From Nocardioides sp. InS609-2 (lineage in GTDB: Bacteria > Actinomycetota > Actinomycetes > Propionibacteriales > Nocardioidaceae): 64,000 nucleotides of DNA. Location: assembly GCF_023208195.1 (NCBI RefSeq), contig NZ_CP060034.1:2728001-2792000 (forward strand), written 5' to 3'. The position numbers and the translations under genes were made by a program. Numbering within the stretch: position 1 is the first letter of the stretch; each line of letters begins with the position of its first letter. Shown here piece after piece: positions 7,794 to 16,422 of the stretch. A model generated the notes under the pieces. That model worked only from the letters and a program-made list of their open reading frames with translations, was not told the origin of the DNA and ran no database searches.

Positions 7794-8928
7794 GGTGATG
7801 CCCGAGCTGCTGGCCTGGTGGGAGGCCGGCGAGACGATCGGCGTCGGCACGGTGGTGGCGACGTTCCAGTCAGCTCCCCGCCCGCCCGGCGCGTCGATGC
7901 TGGTCGGCCCCGACGGCGAGGCGGTCGGCTCGGTGTCCGGCGGCTGCGTCGAGGGCGCGGTCTACGAGCTCGGACAGAACGTCGTCGAGTCGGGTGCGCC
8001 CGTGCTCGAGAGGTACGGCGTCTCCGACGACGACGCCTTCGCGGTCGGCCTGACCTGTGGCGGCATCCTGGACGTCTTCGTCGAGAAGGTGAACCGCGAG
8101 ACCTTCCCCGACCTCGGCGAGATCGCTGCCGACATCGAGGCCGGCCGGCCCGTCGCACTGGCCACCGTCATCGAGCACCCCGACCCGGCCTGGCTGGGCC
8201 GCCGGATGATCGTGCGGTCCGACGCGGACGGGCAGCGGTCCGGGTCCATCGGCAGCCCGCGCGCCGACGACGCCGTCGCCGACGACGCCCTCGGCCTGCT
8301 GGCGTCGGGCCACAACGGCACGTTGACCTACGGCCCCGACGGGGAACGTCGCGGCGAGGGCATGCGGGTCTTCGTCTGGGCCTTCGCGCCGCCGCCCCGG
8401 ATGCTCGTCTTCGGCGCCATCGACTTCGCGGCAGCCGTCGCGCGGATGGGCGCCTTCCTCGGCTACCACGTCACGGTCTGCGACGCCCGCCCCGTCTTCG
8501 CCACCGACACGCGCTTCCCCGGCGCCGACGAGGTAGTCGTGCAGTGGCCGCACCGCTACCTCACGGCCGAGGCCGAGGCCGGGCGCATCGACCAGCGCAC
8601 CGTGATGTGCGTGCTGACCCACGACCCCAAGTTCGACGTACCCCTGCTGGAGGTCGCCCTCCGCCTGCCCGATGTCGCGTACGTCGGGGCGATGGGCTCG
8701 CGCCGTACCCACGACGACCGGCTGGCACGCCTCCGCGAGGCCGGCCTCACCGAGGAGGAGATCGGCCGGCTGAGCAGCCCGATCGGGCTCGACCTCGGCG
8801 CCCGTACGCCCGAGGAGACGGCCGTCTCGATCGCCGCCGAGATCGTGGCCCGGCAGTGGGGCGGCACCGGCAACCGGCTGGCCGGGGCCAGCGGCCGCAT
8901 CCACCAGCACCCGAACGTCGTCCGCTGA
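7786..8928 (+). CDS. coxF: XdhC/CoxI (CoxF) family maturation factor
   Basis: A 380-residue protein with the XdhC_CoxI N-terminal domain (GSVSGGCVEGAVYE; LTCGGILDVFVE) and a C-terminal Rossmann-like domain (VGAMGSRRTHDDRL). XdhC binds molybdenum cofactor and helps sulfurate and insert it into xanthine dehydrogenase-family enzymes. GTG 7786 overlaps the coxE stop. It closes the maturation block; a 92-base gap with a new ribosome-binding site precedes the regulator. The symbol follows the cox naming; xdhC would be equally correct. Confidence 0.82.
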   Translation: MREVMPELLAWWEAGETIGVGTVVATFQSAPRPPGASMLVGPDGEAVGSVSGGCVEGAVYELGQNVVESGAPVLERYGVSDDDAFAVGLTCGGILDVFVEKVNRETFPDLGEIAADIEAGRPVALATVIEHPDPAWLGRRMIVRSDADGQRSGSIGSPRADDAVADDALGLLASGHNGTLTYGPDGERRGEGMRVFVWAFAPPPRMLVFGAIDFAAAVARMGAFLGYHVTVCDARPVFATDTRFPGADEVVVQWPHRYLTAEAEAGRIDQRTVMCVLTHDPKFDVPLLEVALRLPDVAYVGAMGSRRTHDDRLARLREAGLTEEEIGRLSSPIGLDLGARTPEETAVSIAAEIVARQWGGTGNRLAGASGRIHQHPNVVR

Positions 8929-9020
8929 CGCCCGAGGCACGAGGAGTCGCCGTCGACAACCCCACGATCGCGCTCCTCGCGCTACCGTGACGACAGTCAC
9001 ACCCGATCGTCTGGGGGACC

Positions 9021-10256
9021 ATGAGCGCTCACCGCGACCTGCGCGACAGACGGCTCGAAGCCGTCCAGGCTTGGACCGCCTTCGTCGAGCACGGAGACGG
9101 CGCGGCCGAGCGCGTTCGTCCAGAGATCTTCGACAGCTGGCAGCTCTCCACCAACACGGTCGCGCCCGACCTGACCGAGGCGCCGCTGGCTGACGAGTCC
9201 GACACTGCGGCCTACTGGCGTCACTCTCCGCTGCAGACGGCGGTCGCTCGGATCGAGTCGGAGCTGCGGCGCACGGCCGAGGACGGCGACCTCGTCATCG
9301 CCATCACCGACGCCGAGACACGGATCCTCTGGACGTACGGCGGCCGCGTGATGCGCCGCAAGGCCGAGACGGTCAACTTCGTGCCCGGTGGCCGCTGGGA
9401 CGAGGCGAGCGTCGGCACCAACGCGCTCGCCATCGCGAGCCGCACCGGCGACCCGTCGATGGTGTTCAGCGCCGAGCACTACGCGTCGATCGTGCACAAC
9501 TGGGTGTGCTGGGCGGCACCCGTGCACGACCCCCTCAGCGGTGAGCAGCTCGGCGTGATCGACCTGTCGACAACGTGGGACCGCGCCCACCCGATCGGCC
9601 TGGCCACCGCCCGCTTGATGGCCCGGCTGATCGAGACCGCGATGCCCACCTCGCGGCGCAGCACCGGGCTGGCCGCGATCGCTCCGCCCGATCCCGGCCT
9701 GACCCTGTCGTTGCTCGGCACGGCCGAGGCCTGGCTCGACGGCCAGCGGCTCCTGCTCAACCGCCGGCAGACCGAGATCTTGGCGCTGCTCGCCATGCAC
9801 CCCAACGGGCTCTCACTCGAACACCTCCACTCCCTCGTCTACGGCGACGCGGCCGTCACCACGTCGACGCTCAAGGCCGAGGTCTCCCACCTCCGTTCGG
9901 CACTGGGCGGTCAGCTGTCGTCCCGCCCCTATCGCCTCACCCTGCCCGTCGCCACCGACATCGACGAGGTGCAGCACCTGCTCCGCCGCGGCGACGTGCG
10001 TTCGGCCGTCGCGGCGTACGGCGGCGACCTGCTGCCCGGCACGAACGCACCAGCGCTCGTCGAGATGGGCGACTACCTGGCGGTGAGCATGCGCGAGGCG
10101 CTGCTGGCCGACCCCGATCCCGAGGCCGTGCTGCGCTACAGCGAGCTGGCGCCGTACGACACCCAGGTCGTCGAGGTCTGCCTCGCGGCACTCGGCACCC
10201 GCGACCACCCGGCCAGGGCGCTGCTCCGGGGCCGGCTGGCCGTCGCCGACCGCTGA
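9021..10256 (+). CDS. GAF-domain transcriptional regulator with winged-helix C-terminus
   Basis: 411 residues. The N-terminal half looks like the GAF sensor part of AcoR-type activators (SWQLSTN; HNWVCWAAPVHDPLSGEQLGVIDLS), but the sigma54-type AAA+ domain is absent. The C-terminal third is a winged-helix-like region (LNRRQTEILALLAMHPNGLS ... LKAEVSHLRSALGG). Such GAF-HTH proteins are common beside oxidoreductase genes in actinobacteria. GGGGGACC stands right before ATG 9021. Placed between the two cox blocks, it is a candidate sensor for the CoxL substrate; this is inference from position. Confidence 0.72.
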   Translation: MSAHRDLRDRRLEAVQAWTAFVEHGDGAAERVRPEIFDSWQLSTNTVAPDLTEAPLADESDTAAYWRHSPLQTAVARIESELRRTAEDGDLVIAITDAETRILWTYGGRVMRRKAETVNFVPGGRWDEASVGTNALAIASRTGDPSMVFSAEHYASIVHNWVCWAAPVHDPLSGEQLGVIDLSTTWDRAHPIGLATARLMARLIETAMPTSRRSTGLAAIAPPDPGLTLSLLGTAEAWLDGQRLLLNRRQTEILALLAMHPNGLSLEHLHSLVYGDAAVTTSTLKAEVSHLRSALGGQLSSRPYRLTLPVATDIDEVQHLLRRGDVRSAVAAYGGDLLPGTNAPALVEMGDYLAVSMREALLADPDPEAVLRYSELAPYDTQVVEVCLAALGTRDHPARALLRGRLAVADR

Positions 10257-10257
10257 C

Positions 10258-10578
10258 CTACGAGACCTCGAACTCCCCGAGACGGTCCCACTGGTCGCCC
10301 TCCATCACCACGTTGCGGATCAGCGGCGTCTCGGTGACGTACTGCGGCAGCTCGGCCTGCGCCTTCTTGAAGTGGTCCGACGCCACGTGCGCCTCGGCGG
10401 CGTCGTCCTTGAAGGCCTCGATCAGCACGTACTCGTCGGGGTCGTCGACACTGCGCGACCACTGGAAGAACAGGTTGCCCTCCTCGGCGCGCGTGGCCTC
10501 GGTGAACTCTCGACTCAGCTCGGGCCAGTCGTCGGCGTACTCGGGCTTCAGCCTCCACTTGACGCAGATGAAGATCAC
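10258..10578 (-). CDS. Antibiotic biosynthesis monooxygenase (ABM)-fold protein
   Basis: About 106 residues with the dimeric ferredoxin-like ABM fold: IFICVKWRLKPEYADDWPEL at the start, NLFFQWSRSVDDPDEYVLIE in the middle and AHVASDHFKKAQAELPQYV in the last helix. GTG 10578 is preferred to the longer frame because GAGAGG lies nine bases upstream. Family members include small cofactor-free monooxygenases and heme-degrading enzymes, so the substrate is open. It converges with the GAF regulator, one base between stops. Confidence 0.7.
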   Translation of the reverse strand: MIFICVKWRLKPEYADDWPELSREFTEATRAEEGNLFFQWSRSVDDPDEYVLIEAFKDDAAEAHVASDHFKKAQAELPQYVTETPLIRNVVMEGDQWDRLGEFEVS

Positions 10579-10665
10579 GGGGAGTTCCTCTCGGGAGTGG
10601 GCCGGCGATCGCTCCATGCTTCCATCTGGCGCCCCGTGGCGACAGATGACCGCTAGCGTTGTCCC

Positions 10666-11527
10666 GTGACCGACGACCTCGAGCGCGCGCGATCTGCTGA
10701 TCGCGACCAGGCGGTCGCGATCGTGGAGGCGGCGCACGCCTCCGGCCGCATCGTCGAGCACGACCGGGCCTTCCGGGTCGAGCAGATCCGGGCCGCCGGG
10801 CTGCGGGGCGAGGTTCAGGCCGTGGTCCGCGACTGCCGCAGGTTCCCGCCCACCAGATGCCGATGCCGATGCCGATGCCGATGCCGATGCAGGCGCCCGG
10901 TCCGACGACTACGCCGTCCAGGCCGCCCACCCCCCGGCGGTCAGGAGTGACGCGCCCGGCGCTCGTCACGGCGGGCCTCGGCGCCCTCATCGTGCTCGGC
11001 GGCCTGAGCACGATCACCACCGCGCTCACCCGGCTGGTCCCCGGCCAGGACACCACGGCTGACACCACGGCGAACACCACGCCCCCGCAGCCCGTGCCGG
11101 GCCCGGGACGCGACCTGCTGACCAAGCGCGGGTACGCCGAGCTTGTCGCCGCCGTGGAGGAGAAGACCGGTCGCCGAGAGGCGTTCCGGCTGGTGATGTA
11201 CCCGGACCGGCCACGATCGCCGTACCCGTGGACGAGAGGTCCCGGCGCCAGCTGTCGTACCTGTGGGACGGCGACTGGAGCGACTTCGGCGGCAAGGGCA
11301 CCAGCACCTCCGACCGCTTCTCGCTCGACGACGTCGACGGCACCCTCCTGCGCCGGATAGTGACCAAGGTCAGGAGGCAGCTCGAGGACGCGACGACCTG
11401 GTACGTCGTGGTCATCTCATCGATGTCGGCAGGTGACAAGGGGACCATCTCGGCCATCGCCTCGAACGACTTCAACGAGACGGCCACGGTGCGCGTCGAG
11501 CTCGGCGCGAGGTTCGCGAAGCCGTGA
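10666..11527 (+). pseudogene. DUF1707-domain membrane protein, frame broken twice
   Basis: Three frames together spell one protein. From GTG 10666 comes a DUF1707-like domain (RSADRDQAVAIVEAAHASGR). Adding one base near 10833 continues into a (Met-Pro) repeat, one transmembrane helix (LVTAGLGALIVLGGLSTIT) and a soluble part. Adding one base near 11210 continues to RFAKP and a stop at 11527. The last part has a clean alpha/beta pattern (TWYVVVISSMSAGD). Single-base deletions in short homopolymers are equally compatible with real inactivation and with sequencing error. Confidence 0.6.
10857..10890 (+). repeat. ATGCCG hexamer repeat, five copies plus ATGC
   Basis: Five perfect ATGCCG units and a partial sixth. 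In the repaired frame it encodes alternating Met-Pro between the DUF1707 domain and the membrane helix; in the disrupted frame it reads Cys-Arg. Confidence 0.9.
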
Positions 11528-11811
11528 CGCTCGAGTTCGAGGGCGAGATGTGGTCGTGGCACGGGCCGGCGCCGTACCACTTCGTCAGCGTCCCGGATGA
11601 GGAGTGCGAGGAGCTGCAGGAAGCGGCGGCGTTCGTGACGTACGGCTGGGGGATGATCCCGGTCACCGTGCGCATCGGCGAGACCGAGTGGACGACCTCG
11701 CTGTGGCCCAAGGACGGCGGCTACATCGTGCCGATCAAGGACAAGATCCGGAAGGCTGAGGAGATCGAGCTCGGCGAGCTGGTGTCGATCCACCTCTTCG
11801 TCGACGCCTAG
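11524..11811 (+). CDS. DUF1905 domain protein
   Basis: A 95-residue protein matching the short beta-barrel DUF1905 pattern: FEGEMWSWHGPAPYHFVSVP at the start, GWGMIPVTVRIGETEWTTSL in the middle and GGYIVPIKDKIRKAE near the end. Function is unknown. GTG 11524 overlaps the stop of the broken DUF1707 gene (GTGA), suggesting the two were cotranscribed. A family A interspersed repeat follows five bases after the stop. Confidence 0.75.
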   Translation: MTLEFEGEMWSWHGPAPYHFVSVPDEECEELQEAAAFVTYGWGMIPVTVRIGETEWTTSLWPKDGGYIVPIKDKIRKAEEIELGELVSIHLFVDA

Positions 11812-11815
11812 TCGG

Positions 11816-11856
11816 TGGTCGAGTGCCCGCGAGGAACGAGCGGGTGTATCGAGACC
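11816..11856 (+). repeat. Interspersed repeat family A, copy 1 (41 bp)
   Basis: Begins TGGTCGAGTGCCCGCGAGG and ends GTGTATCGAGACC. It differs at one base from 48691-48731, and its ends match the 17947-17980 element. It can fold (GGTCGA.../...TCGAGACC; CCCGC/GCGGG). It lies immediately after a gene. Confidence 0.85.
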
Positions 11857-11909
11857 CGGGTGAAGCGAGACTCACCCCACGGTCGCCCCATCGTCGTCGT
11901 CCACCTCGA

Positions 11910-11999
11910 TGGCCAGGTGCCAACGAGCACGGTCGCGAGCACCGCACCGACCAGCGTGCCGGCGCTGTTGAGCAGCACGTCGTCTCTGCGGACTGCCGT
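11910..11999 (-). pseudogene. Possible fragment of a VanZ-like membrane protein
   Basis: About 30 codons on the minus strand read RRDDVLLNSAGTLVGAVLAT, which resembles the conserved C-terminal helix of VanZ-family proteins. The frame has a stop immediately upstream and no start, so it can only be a remnant. No gene was found in the rest of 11857-12096. Confidence 0.25.
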
Positions 12000-12096
12000 T
12001 CATCCCTCCGCCTCGATGTCTATCGACCTCGTGCACTTTCCGGCACCGGGTGCCGCAGATCCCACGATGTCTCGCCACGGACTCGCGAGACGGCCG

Positions 12097-12669
12097 CTAC
12101 ACCGCCTCCATCGCCTCCGGCGAGAGCGTGTCGCGCAGTCTCGACAACCCGTCGCGGATCCGGCTCTTGGCCGTGCCGAGCGGGATCTGCATTAGGCGGG
12201 ACACCTCGATGTAGGTGTAGCCGCCGTAGTACGCGAGCTCGATGGCCTCGCGCTGCGTGGGCGTCAGGGCGGTGAGTGCCGTGCGCACGCTCTGGGCCTC
12301 GAGGAGCGCATGCGCTGCCGTCGAGGTCTCGTCGTACGGCGCCTCGGACGTGCTCTCGGCATGGGCGGCGTCGCGGCGGCGCCGGGCATCACTCGCGCGC
12401 ACCCGGTCGACGGCCCGCCGGTGGGTCAGGGTCATCACCCAGGTCAGCGCGGTTCCGCGTGACGGGTCGAAGCGGCCGGAGGTCTGCCAGAGCTCGAGCA
12501 GCACCTCCTGGGTGACCTCCTGCGACTGGTGCTCGTCCCCCAGGACCCGGAGCGACAAGCCGTGGACGCGCGGGGCAACGGCTTCGTACAGGGCGGCGAA
12601 GGCCTCGGTGTCACCGGCGCTCGAGGACATGAGGAGGCCCTCGATGTCGACGGCTGCGCTGGCAGACAA
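12097..12669 (-). CDS. sigK: ECF RNA polymerase sigma factor, SigK type
   Basis: A 190-residue ECF sigma factor. Region 2 includes FAALYEAVAPRVHGLSLRVL and TWVMTLTHRRAVDRVR; region 4 includes TPTQREAIELAYYGGYTYIE and GTAKSRIRDGLSRL. These match SigK closely. In mycobacteria SigK is held by the redox-responsive anti-sigma RskA, encoded next to it. No rskA is present here. TTG 12669 is preferred because GAAGGAACC precedes it; the longest frame starts at ATG 12726. Divergent from the OhrR-like gene. Confidence 0.82.
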   Translation of the reverse strand: MSASAAVDIEGLLMSSSAGDTEAFAALYEAVAPRVHGLSLRVLGDEHQSQEVTQEVLLELWQTSGRFDPSRGTALTWVMTLTHRRAVDRVRASDARRRRDAAHAESTSEAPYDETSTAAHALLEAQSVRTALTALTPTQREAIELAYYGGYTYIEVSRLMQIPLGTAKSRIRDGLSRLRDTLSPEAMEAV

Positions 12670-12732
12670 CGTGGTTCCTTCGCGATCAGCAGGGGGAAAG
12701 CCACCGGACGGTCCGTGCCTCGGCACGAGCGT

Positions 12733-12744
12733 CTTGTGTACAAG
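12733..12744. promoter_or_regulatory. Possible OhrR operator
   Basis: CTTGTGTACAAG has 5-bp inverted arms around GT and lies 29 bases before the OhrR-like start, in the short space shared with sigK. MarR-family regulators usually bind such sites over their own promoter. Only one copy is visible. Confidence 0.3.
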
Positions 12745-12773
12745 GTAACGCAGACCGTGACAGAGTGGGGGAC

Positions 12774-13208
12774 ATGGCTGACATCGATGCCCCGCCGCTC
12801 TCCGAGCAGCTGTGCTTCGACCTGTACGCCGCGTCGCGGGCCGTCACCAGCGCCTACCGCCCGGTGCTTCGTGACCTGGGGCTGACCTATCCGCAGTACC
12901 TCGTGCTGATCGTGCTCTGGGAGCGCGACACGTGCACAGTGCGCGAGCTCGCCGACGCTCTGCGCCTCGATCACGGCACGCTGACCCCCTTGCTAGGCCG
13001 CATGGAGGTCAACGGCTTCATCGCGCGCCGCCGCGACCACGCCGACGAGCGCTTCGTCGAGATCTCCCTGACGACCAAGGGCGATGCGATGCGCACTCAC
13101 GCAACGAAGATCCAGTGCGACATGAAGGACGCCATGGCCCTCGACGCCCTGGAGTTCTCAAAGCTCCAGGCCACGTTGCAGACCCTGACGGCGAACGTCT
13201 CCAAGTAG
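12774..13208 (+). CDS. ohrR: MarR-family regulator, OhrR type
   Basis: 144 residues with a winged-helix MarR domain. The N-terminal SEQLCFDLYAASRAVTSAYR carries the conserved cysteine that OhrR proteins use to sense organic hydroperoxides. It is followed by LGLTYPQYLVLIVLWE and the wing RRRDHADERFVEISLT. ATG 12774 is chosen over GTG 12765 because GTGGGGG is close upstream. The usual target, the peroxidase gene ohr, is not adjacent, so it may act on a distant gene or on sigK, whose promoter region it shares. Confidence 0.75.
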   Translation: MADIDAPPLSEQLCFDLYAASRAVTSAYRPVLRDLGLTYPQYLVLIVLWERDTCTVRELADALRLDHGTLTPLLGRMEVNGFIARRRDHADERFVEISLTTKGDAMRTHATKIQCDMKDAMALDALEFSKLQATLQTLTANVSK

Positions 13209-13282
13209 CGCCGCCTGCTCAGCAGGCGCTGACCACCCGGACGGGGCTCAGTTCCGAACCCATCCGAGGGACCTGGATCGGA

Positions 13283-13348
13283 GGGGTAGTCCGGGGCAAA
13301 ATGCACCTCCCAAGCGCCCGGCGGGTGTGATTTGCCCCGGACTACCCC
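13283..13348. repeat. GTAGTCCGGGGCAA hairpin element, copy 1
   Basis: GGGGTAGTCCGGGGCAAA at 13283-13300 is exactly inverted at 13331-13348, with a 30-base loop that itself pairs partly (ATGCACC with GGTGTGAT). The same arms recur at 38740-38801 with a different loop. It lies between ohrR and coxS. Genes on both sides run left to right, so it could end the ohrR transcript. Confidence 0.8.
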
Positions 13349-13435
13349 GCCTCCAACCATTCACCAACCCGACCGGCCTAGCGTGACTGGCATCACACGC
13401 GTGAACACCGCGCAGCGCTGCCCAGGAGGCCGTAC

Positions 13436-13915
13436 ATGACCAGGATCGAACTCACCGTCGACGGCTCCAAGGTCTCGGACGAGGTGGAGCCACGCATGCT
13501 GCTCGTGCAGTATCTGCGCGAGAAGCTCGGCAAGACCGGCACCGTCATCGGCTGCGACACCAGCAACTGTGGCGCCTGCACGGTGCACCTCGACGGGCGC
13601 AGCGTGAAGTCGTGCAACGTGCTCGCCGTACAGGCGAACGGGCACGAGGTCACCACCATCGAAGGGCTCGCGGCCACCCACGACGGCGCCGAGGGCGAGC
13701 TGCACCCGGTGCAGGAGTCGTTCCGTGAGTGCCACGGCCTCCAGTGCGGGTTCTGCACTCCGGGGATGATCATGCAGGCCGTCGACCTGCTCGAGGAGAA
13801 CCCGAATCCCACCGAGGAGGACGTCCGGCTCGGTATGGAGGGCAACCTCTGCCGCTGCACGGGCTACCACAACATCGTGAAGAGCGTGTTGCACGCCGCC
13901 GGAGGTGTCCGGTGA
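13436..13915 (+). CDS. coxS: Molybdenum hydroxylase small subunit, two [2Fe-2S] clusters
   Basis: 159 residues, the iron-sulfur subunit of a CO dehydrogenase/xanthine dehydrogenase-family enzyme. The plant-ferredoxin-type cluster is held by C40, C45, C48 and C60 ([10 protein letters not shown] ... KSC). The proximal cluster is held by C104, C107, C139 and C141 ([17 protein letters not shown]). It passes electrons from the molybdenum centre to FAD. It opens the structural operon and overlaps coxL by GTGA. Confidence 0.93.
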   Translation: MTRIELTVDGSKVSDEVEPRMLLVQYLREKLGKTGTVIGCDTSNCGACTVHLDGRSVKSCNVLAVQANGHEVTTIEGLAATHDGAEGELHPVQESFRECHGLQCGFCTPGMIMQAVDLLEENPNPTEEDVRLGMEGNLCRCTGYHNIVKSVLHAAGGVR

Positions 13916-16422
13916 ACAGCGCAGCGACCGCCACCGAAGACCTGCCGGACGTCGCCAAGGAGATCGGCCAGGGCCGCCGTCGCAAGGAGGACCAGCGGCT
14001 GATCACCGGCCGCACGCGCTGGACCGACAACATCACCCTGCCGGGGATGCTGCACATGGCGATGGTCCGCAGCCCCTTCGCCCACGCGACGATCACCTCG
14101 ATCGGCGTCGAGGCGGCACAGGCCTCCGAGAACGTCGTCGCCGTACTCACCGGCGCCGACCTCGGCGAGGGTCAGGGTGTCTGCATCAATGCCTGGGCGA
14201 TCACGACCGACCAGGTCACGCCGGCGCACGTGCCGATGCCGTCGGAGCGGGTGACCTTCGCCGGCGAGATCGTGGCCGTGGTGGTGGCCCGCAGCGCCGC
14301 CGCCGCCCGTGACGCCGCCGAGCTAGTCGACGTCGAGTACGACGAGCTGCCGGCCGCGCTGGACCTCAAGAAGGCAGCCAACGACGAGGTGCTGGCGCAC
14401 CCCGATCTCGGCACCAACAAGTCCGCCTTCTGGAAGTTCGACTCCGAGGAGGCCGGCACCGGCGGCAACGTCGACGCGGCCATCGAGAAGGCCCGCGGTG
14501 ACGGCATCGTGATCGAGCGGGAGTACCGCCAGCAGCGGCTCATCCCCGCCTTCATGGAGCCTCGCTCGACCGTCGTCGACCCCACCGGTGAGCAGATCAC
14601 CATGTGGAGCGCGACCCAGATCCCCCACATCCTGCGGTTCGCGCTGGCCGCGACCACCGGGGTGCCCGAGTCCAAGATCCGCGTCATCGCCCCCGACGTC
14701 GGCGGCGCTTTCGGCGGCAAGCTCCAGCAGACTCCCGAGGAGATGATCACGTTCGCGGTGGCCCGCCGGCTCGGCAAGCCCGTGAAGTACACCGAGACGC
14801 GCTCCGAGTCGCTGATGGCCGCCCACCACGGTCGCGACCAGTGGCAGAAGCTGACGCTGAGCGCCGAGAAGGACGGCACCGTCACCGGCCTCAAGGTCGA
14901 GCTGCTCGCCGACCTGGGATCCTACGTCTCCCTCGTGGGTGGCGGCGTGCCCGTGCTCGGAGCCTTCATGTTCAACGCGATCTACAAGTTCCCCGCCTAC
15001 CAGTTCAACTGCCAGACGGTCCTCACCAACAAGACCTGGACCGACGCCTACCGCGGCGCCGGGCGACCGGAGGCGACGTACGCCATCGAGCGGCTGATGG
15101 ACGAGCTGGCCGCGGAGGTCGGGGTCGACCCGTTCGTGGTCCGCGAGAAGAACTGGATCACGAAGGAGGAGTTCCCCTTCACCACGATCGCCGGGCTCGA
15201 GTACGACTCCGGCAACTACGAAGCAGCGACCGAGAAGGCCAAGGCCAACTTCGGGTACGACGAGCTGCGGGCCGAGCAGAAGCAGCGCCGCGACGCTGGC
15301 GACCGCATCCAGCTCGGCATCGGCATCTCGACGTTCACCGAGATGTGCGGGCTCGCGCCCAGCCGGGTGCTCGGCAGCCTCAACTACGGCGCGGGCGGCT
15401 GGGAGCACGCGAGTGTGCGCATGCTGGCCACCGGCAAGGTCGAGGTCGTCACCGGTGCCTCGGCCCACGGTCAGGGCCACGAGACGGCGTTCAGCCAGAT
15501 CGTCGCCGACCGTCTCGGCGTTGCCTTCGAGGACGTCGAGGTGCTGCACGGCGACACCCAGATCTCCCACAAGGGCCTCGACACCTACGGCTCCCGCTCC
15601 CTGGTCGTCGGCGGCGAAGCCCTGGTCCAGGCGGCCGACAAGGTGATCGAGAAGGCCAAGGTCATCGCGGCGCACCTGCTGGAGGCGTCGGTTGACGACA
15701 TCGAGTTCGACGCCGGCCGCTTCGGCGTCAGGGGCACTGACCAGGGCCTGGCGATGGCCGAGATCGCGATGGCGACGTTCGCGGCGCACAACCTGCCCGA
15801 CGGCGTGGAGCCGAGTCTCGACAGCGACGCGACGTACGACCCGGTGAACTTCAATTACCCGCACGGCACCCACCTGTGCGCGATGGAGGTCGACACCGAG
15901 ACCGGCGGCGTACTCATGCGCAAGTACACCTGCGTCGACGACGTCGGGGTGGTCATCAACCCGATGATCGTCGAGGGCCAGGTGCACGGCGGGCTCGTCC
16001 AGGGCATCGCGCAGGCGCTCTGGGAGGAAGCGGTGTACGACGACTCCGGCACGCTGGTCTCGGGCTCGTTCGTCGACTACCTGCTGCCGACCTCGGCCGA
16101 CACGATCAGCTTCGACGTGTCGCACAACTCGACGGCCTCGACCACCAACACGCTCGGCACCAAGGGCGTGGGTGAGGCCGGCACCATCGCCTCGACCCCG
16201 GCAGTGGTCAACGCCGTCGTCGACGCGATCCGGCACCTCGGCATCAACGACATCCAGATGCCGTGCACGCCCGAGCGAGTCTGGCGGGCCATCAACGCTG
16301 CGTCATCGGGAACAGGGGGCAGCAAGGGCGATGCGCCCACTGCCGGCGCCGCGGCCCCGCACTTCACCGAGGAGACCGGCATGGAAGGCCAGACCGACCG
16401 CACGGATGGAGCAGGCCAGTGA
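13912..16422 (+). CDS. coxL: Molybdenum hydroxylase large subunit, CoxL-like (form II)
   Basis: 836 residues from GTG 13912, which overlaps the coxS stop. It is the molybdopterin-binding catalytic subunit: [14 protein letters not shown] and [17 protein letters not shown] are cofactor loops. The active-site loop is AYRGAGR (379-385), the form II signature; proven CO dehydrogenases (form I) have AYRCSFR with the copper-binding Cys. The true substrate is therefore unknown. The last 45 residues form a Gly/Thr-rich tail beyond the usual domain end. The gene overlaps coxM by GTGA. Confidence 0.9.
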   Translation: MNSAATATEDLPDVAKEIGQGRRRKEDQRLITGRTRWTDNITLPGMLHMAMVRSPFAHATITSIGVEAAQASENVVAVLTGADLGEGQGVCINAWAITTDQVTPAHVPMPSERVTFAGEIVAVVVARSAAAARDAAELVDVEYDELPAALDLKKAANDEVLAHPDLGTNKSAFWKFDSEEAGTGGNVDAAIEKARGDGIVIEREYRQQRLIPAFMEPRSTVVDPTGEQITMWSATQIPHILRFALAATTGVPESKIRVIAPDVGGAFGGKLQQTPEEMITFAVARRLGKPVKYTETRSESLMAAHHGRDQWQKLTLSAEKDGTVTGLKVELLADLGSYVSLVGGGVPVLGAFMFNAIYKFPAYQFNCQTVLTNKTWTDAYRGAGRPEATYAIERLMDELAAEVGVDPFVVREKNWITKEEFPFTTIAGLEYDSGNYEAATEKAKANFGYDELRAEQKQRRDAGDRIQLGIGISTFTEMCGLAPSRVLGSLNYGAGGWEHASVRMLATGKVEVVTGASAHGQGHETAFSQIVADRLGVAFEDVEVLHGDTQISHKGLDTYGSRSLVVGGEALVQAADKVIEKAKVIAAHLLEASVDDIEFDAGRFGVRGTDQGLAMAEIAMATFAAHNLPDGVEPSLDSDATYDPVNFNYPHGTHLCAMEVDTETGGVLMRKYTCVDDVGVVINPMIVEGQVHGGLVQGIAQALWEEAVYDDSGTLVSGSFVDYLLPTSADTISFDVSHNSTASTTNTLGTKGVGEAGTIASTPAVVNAVVDAIRHLGINDIQMPCTPERVWRAINAASSGTGGSKGDAPTAGAAAPHFTEETGMEGQTDRTDGAGQ

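Noticed and set aside
10857..10890. ATGCCG array as a phase-variation switch
   Set aside because: The unit is six bases, so copy change keeps the frame; the frame breaks lie elsewhere.
14323..16236. 637-codon minus-strand frame inside coxL
   Set aside because: It mirrors the third-position GC of coxL and is made of Val/Asp/Gly/Arg runs without motifs.
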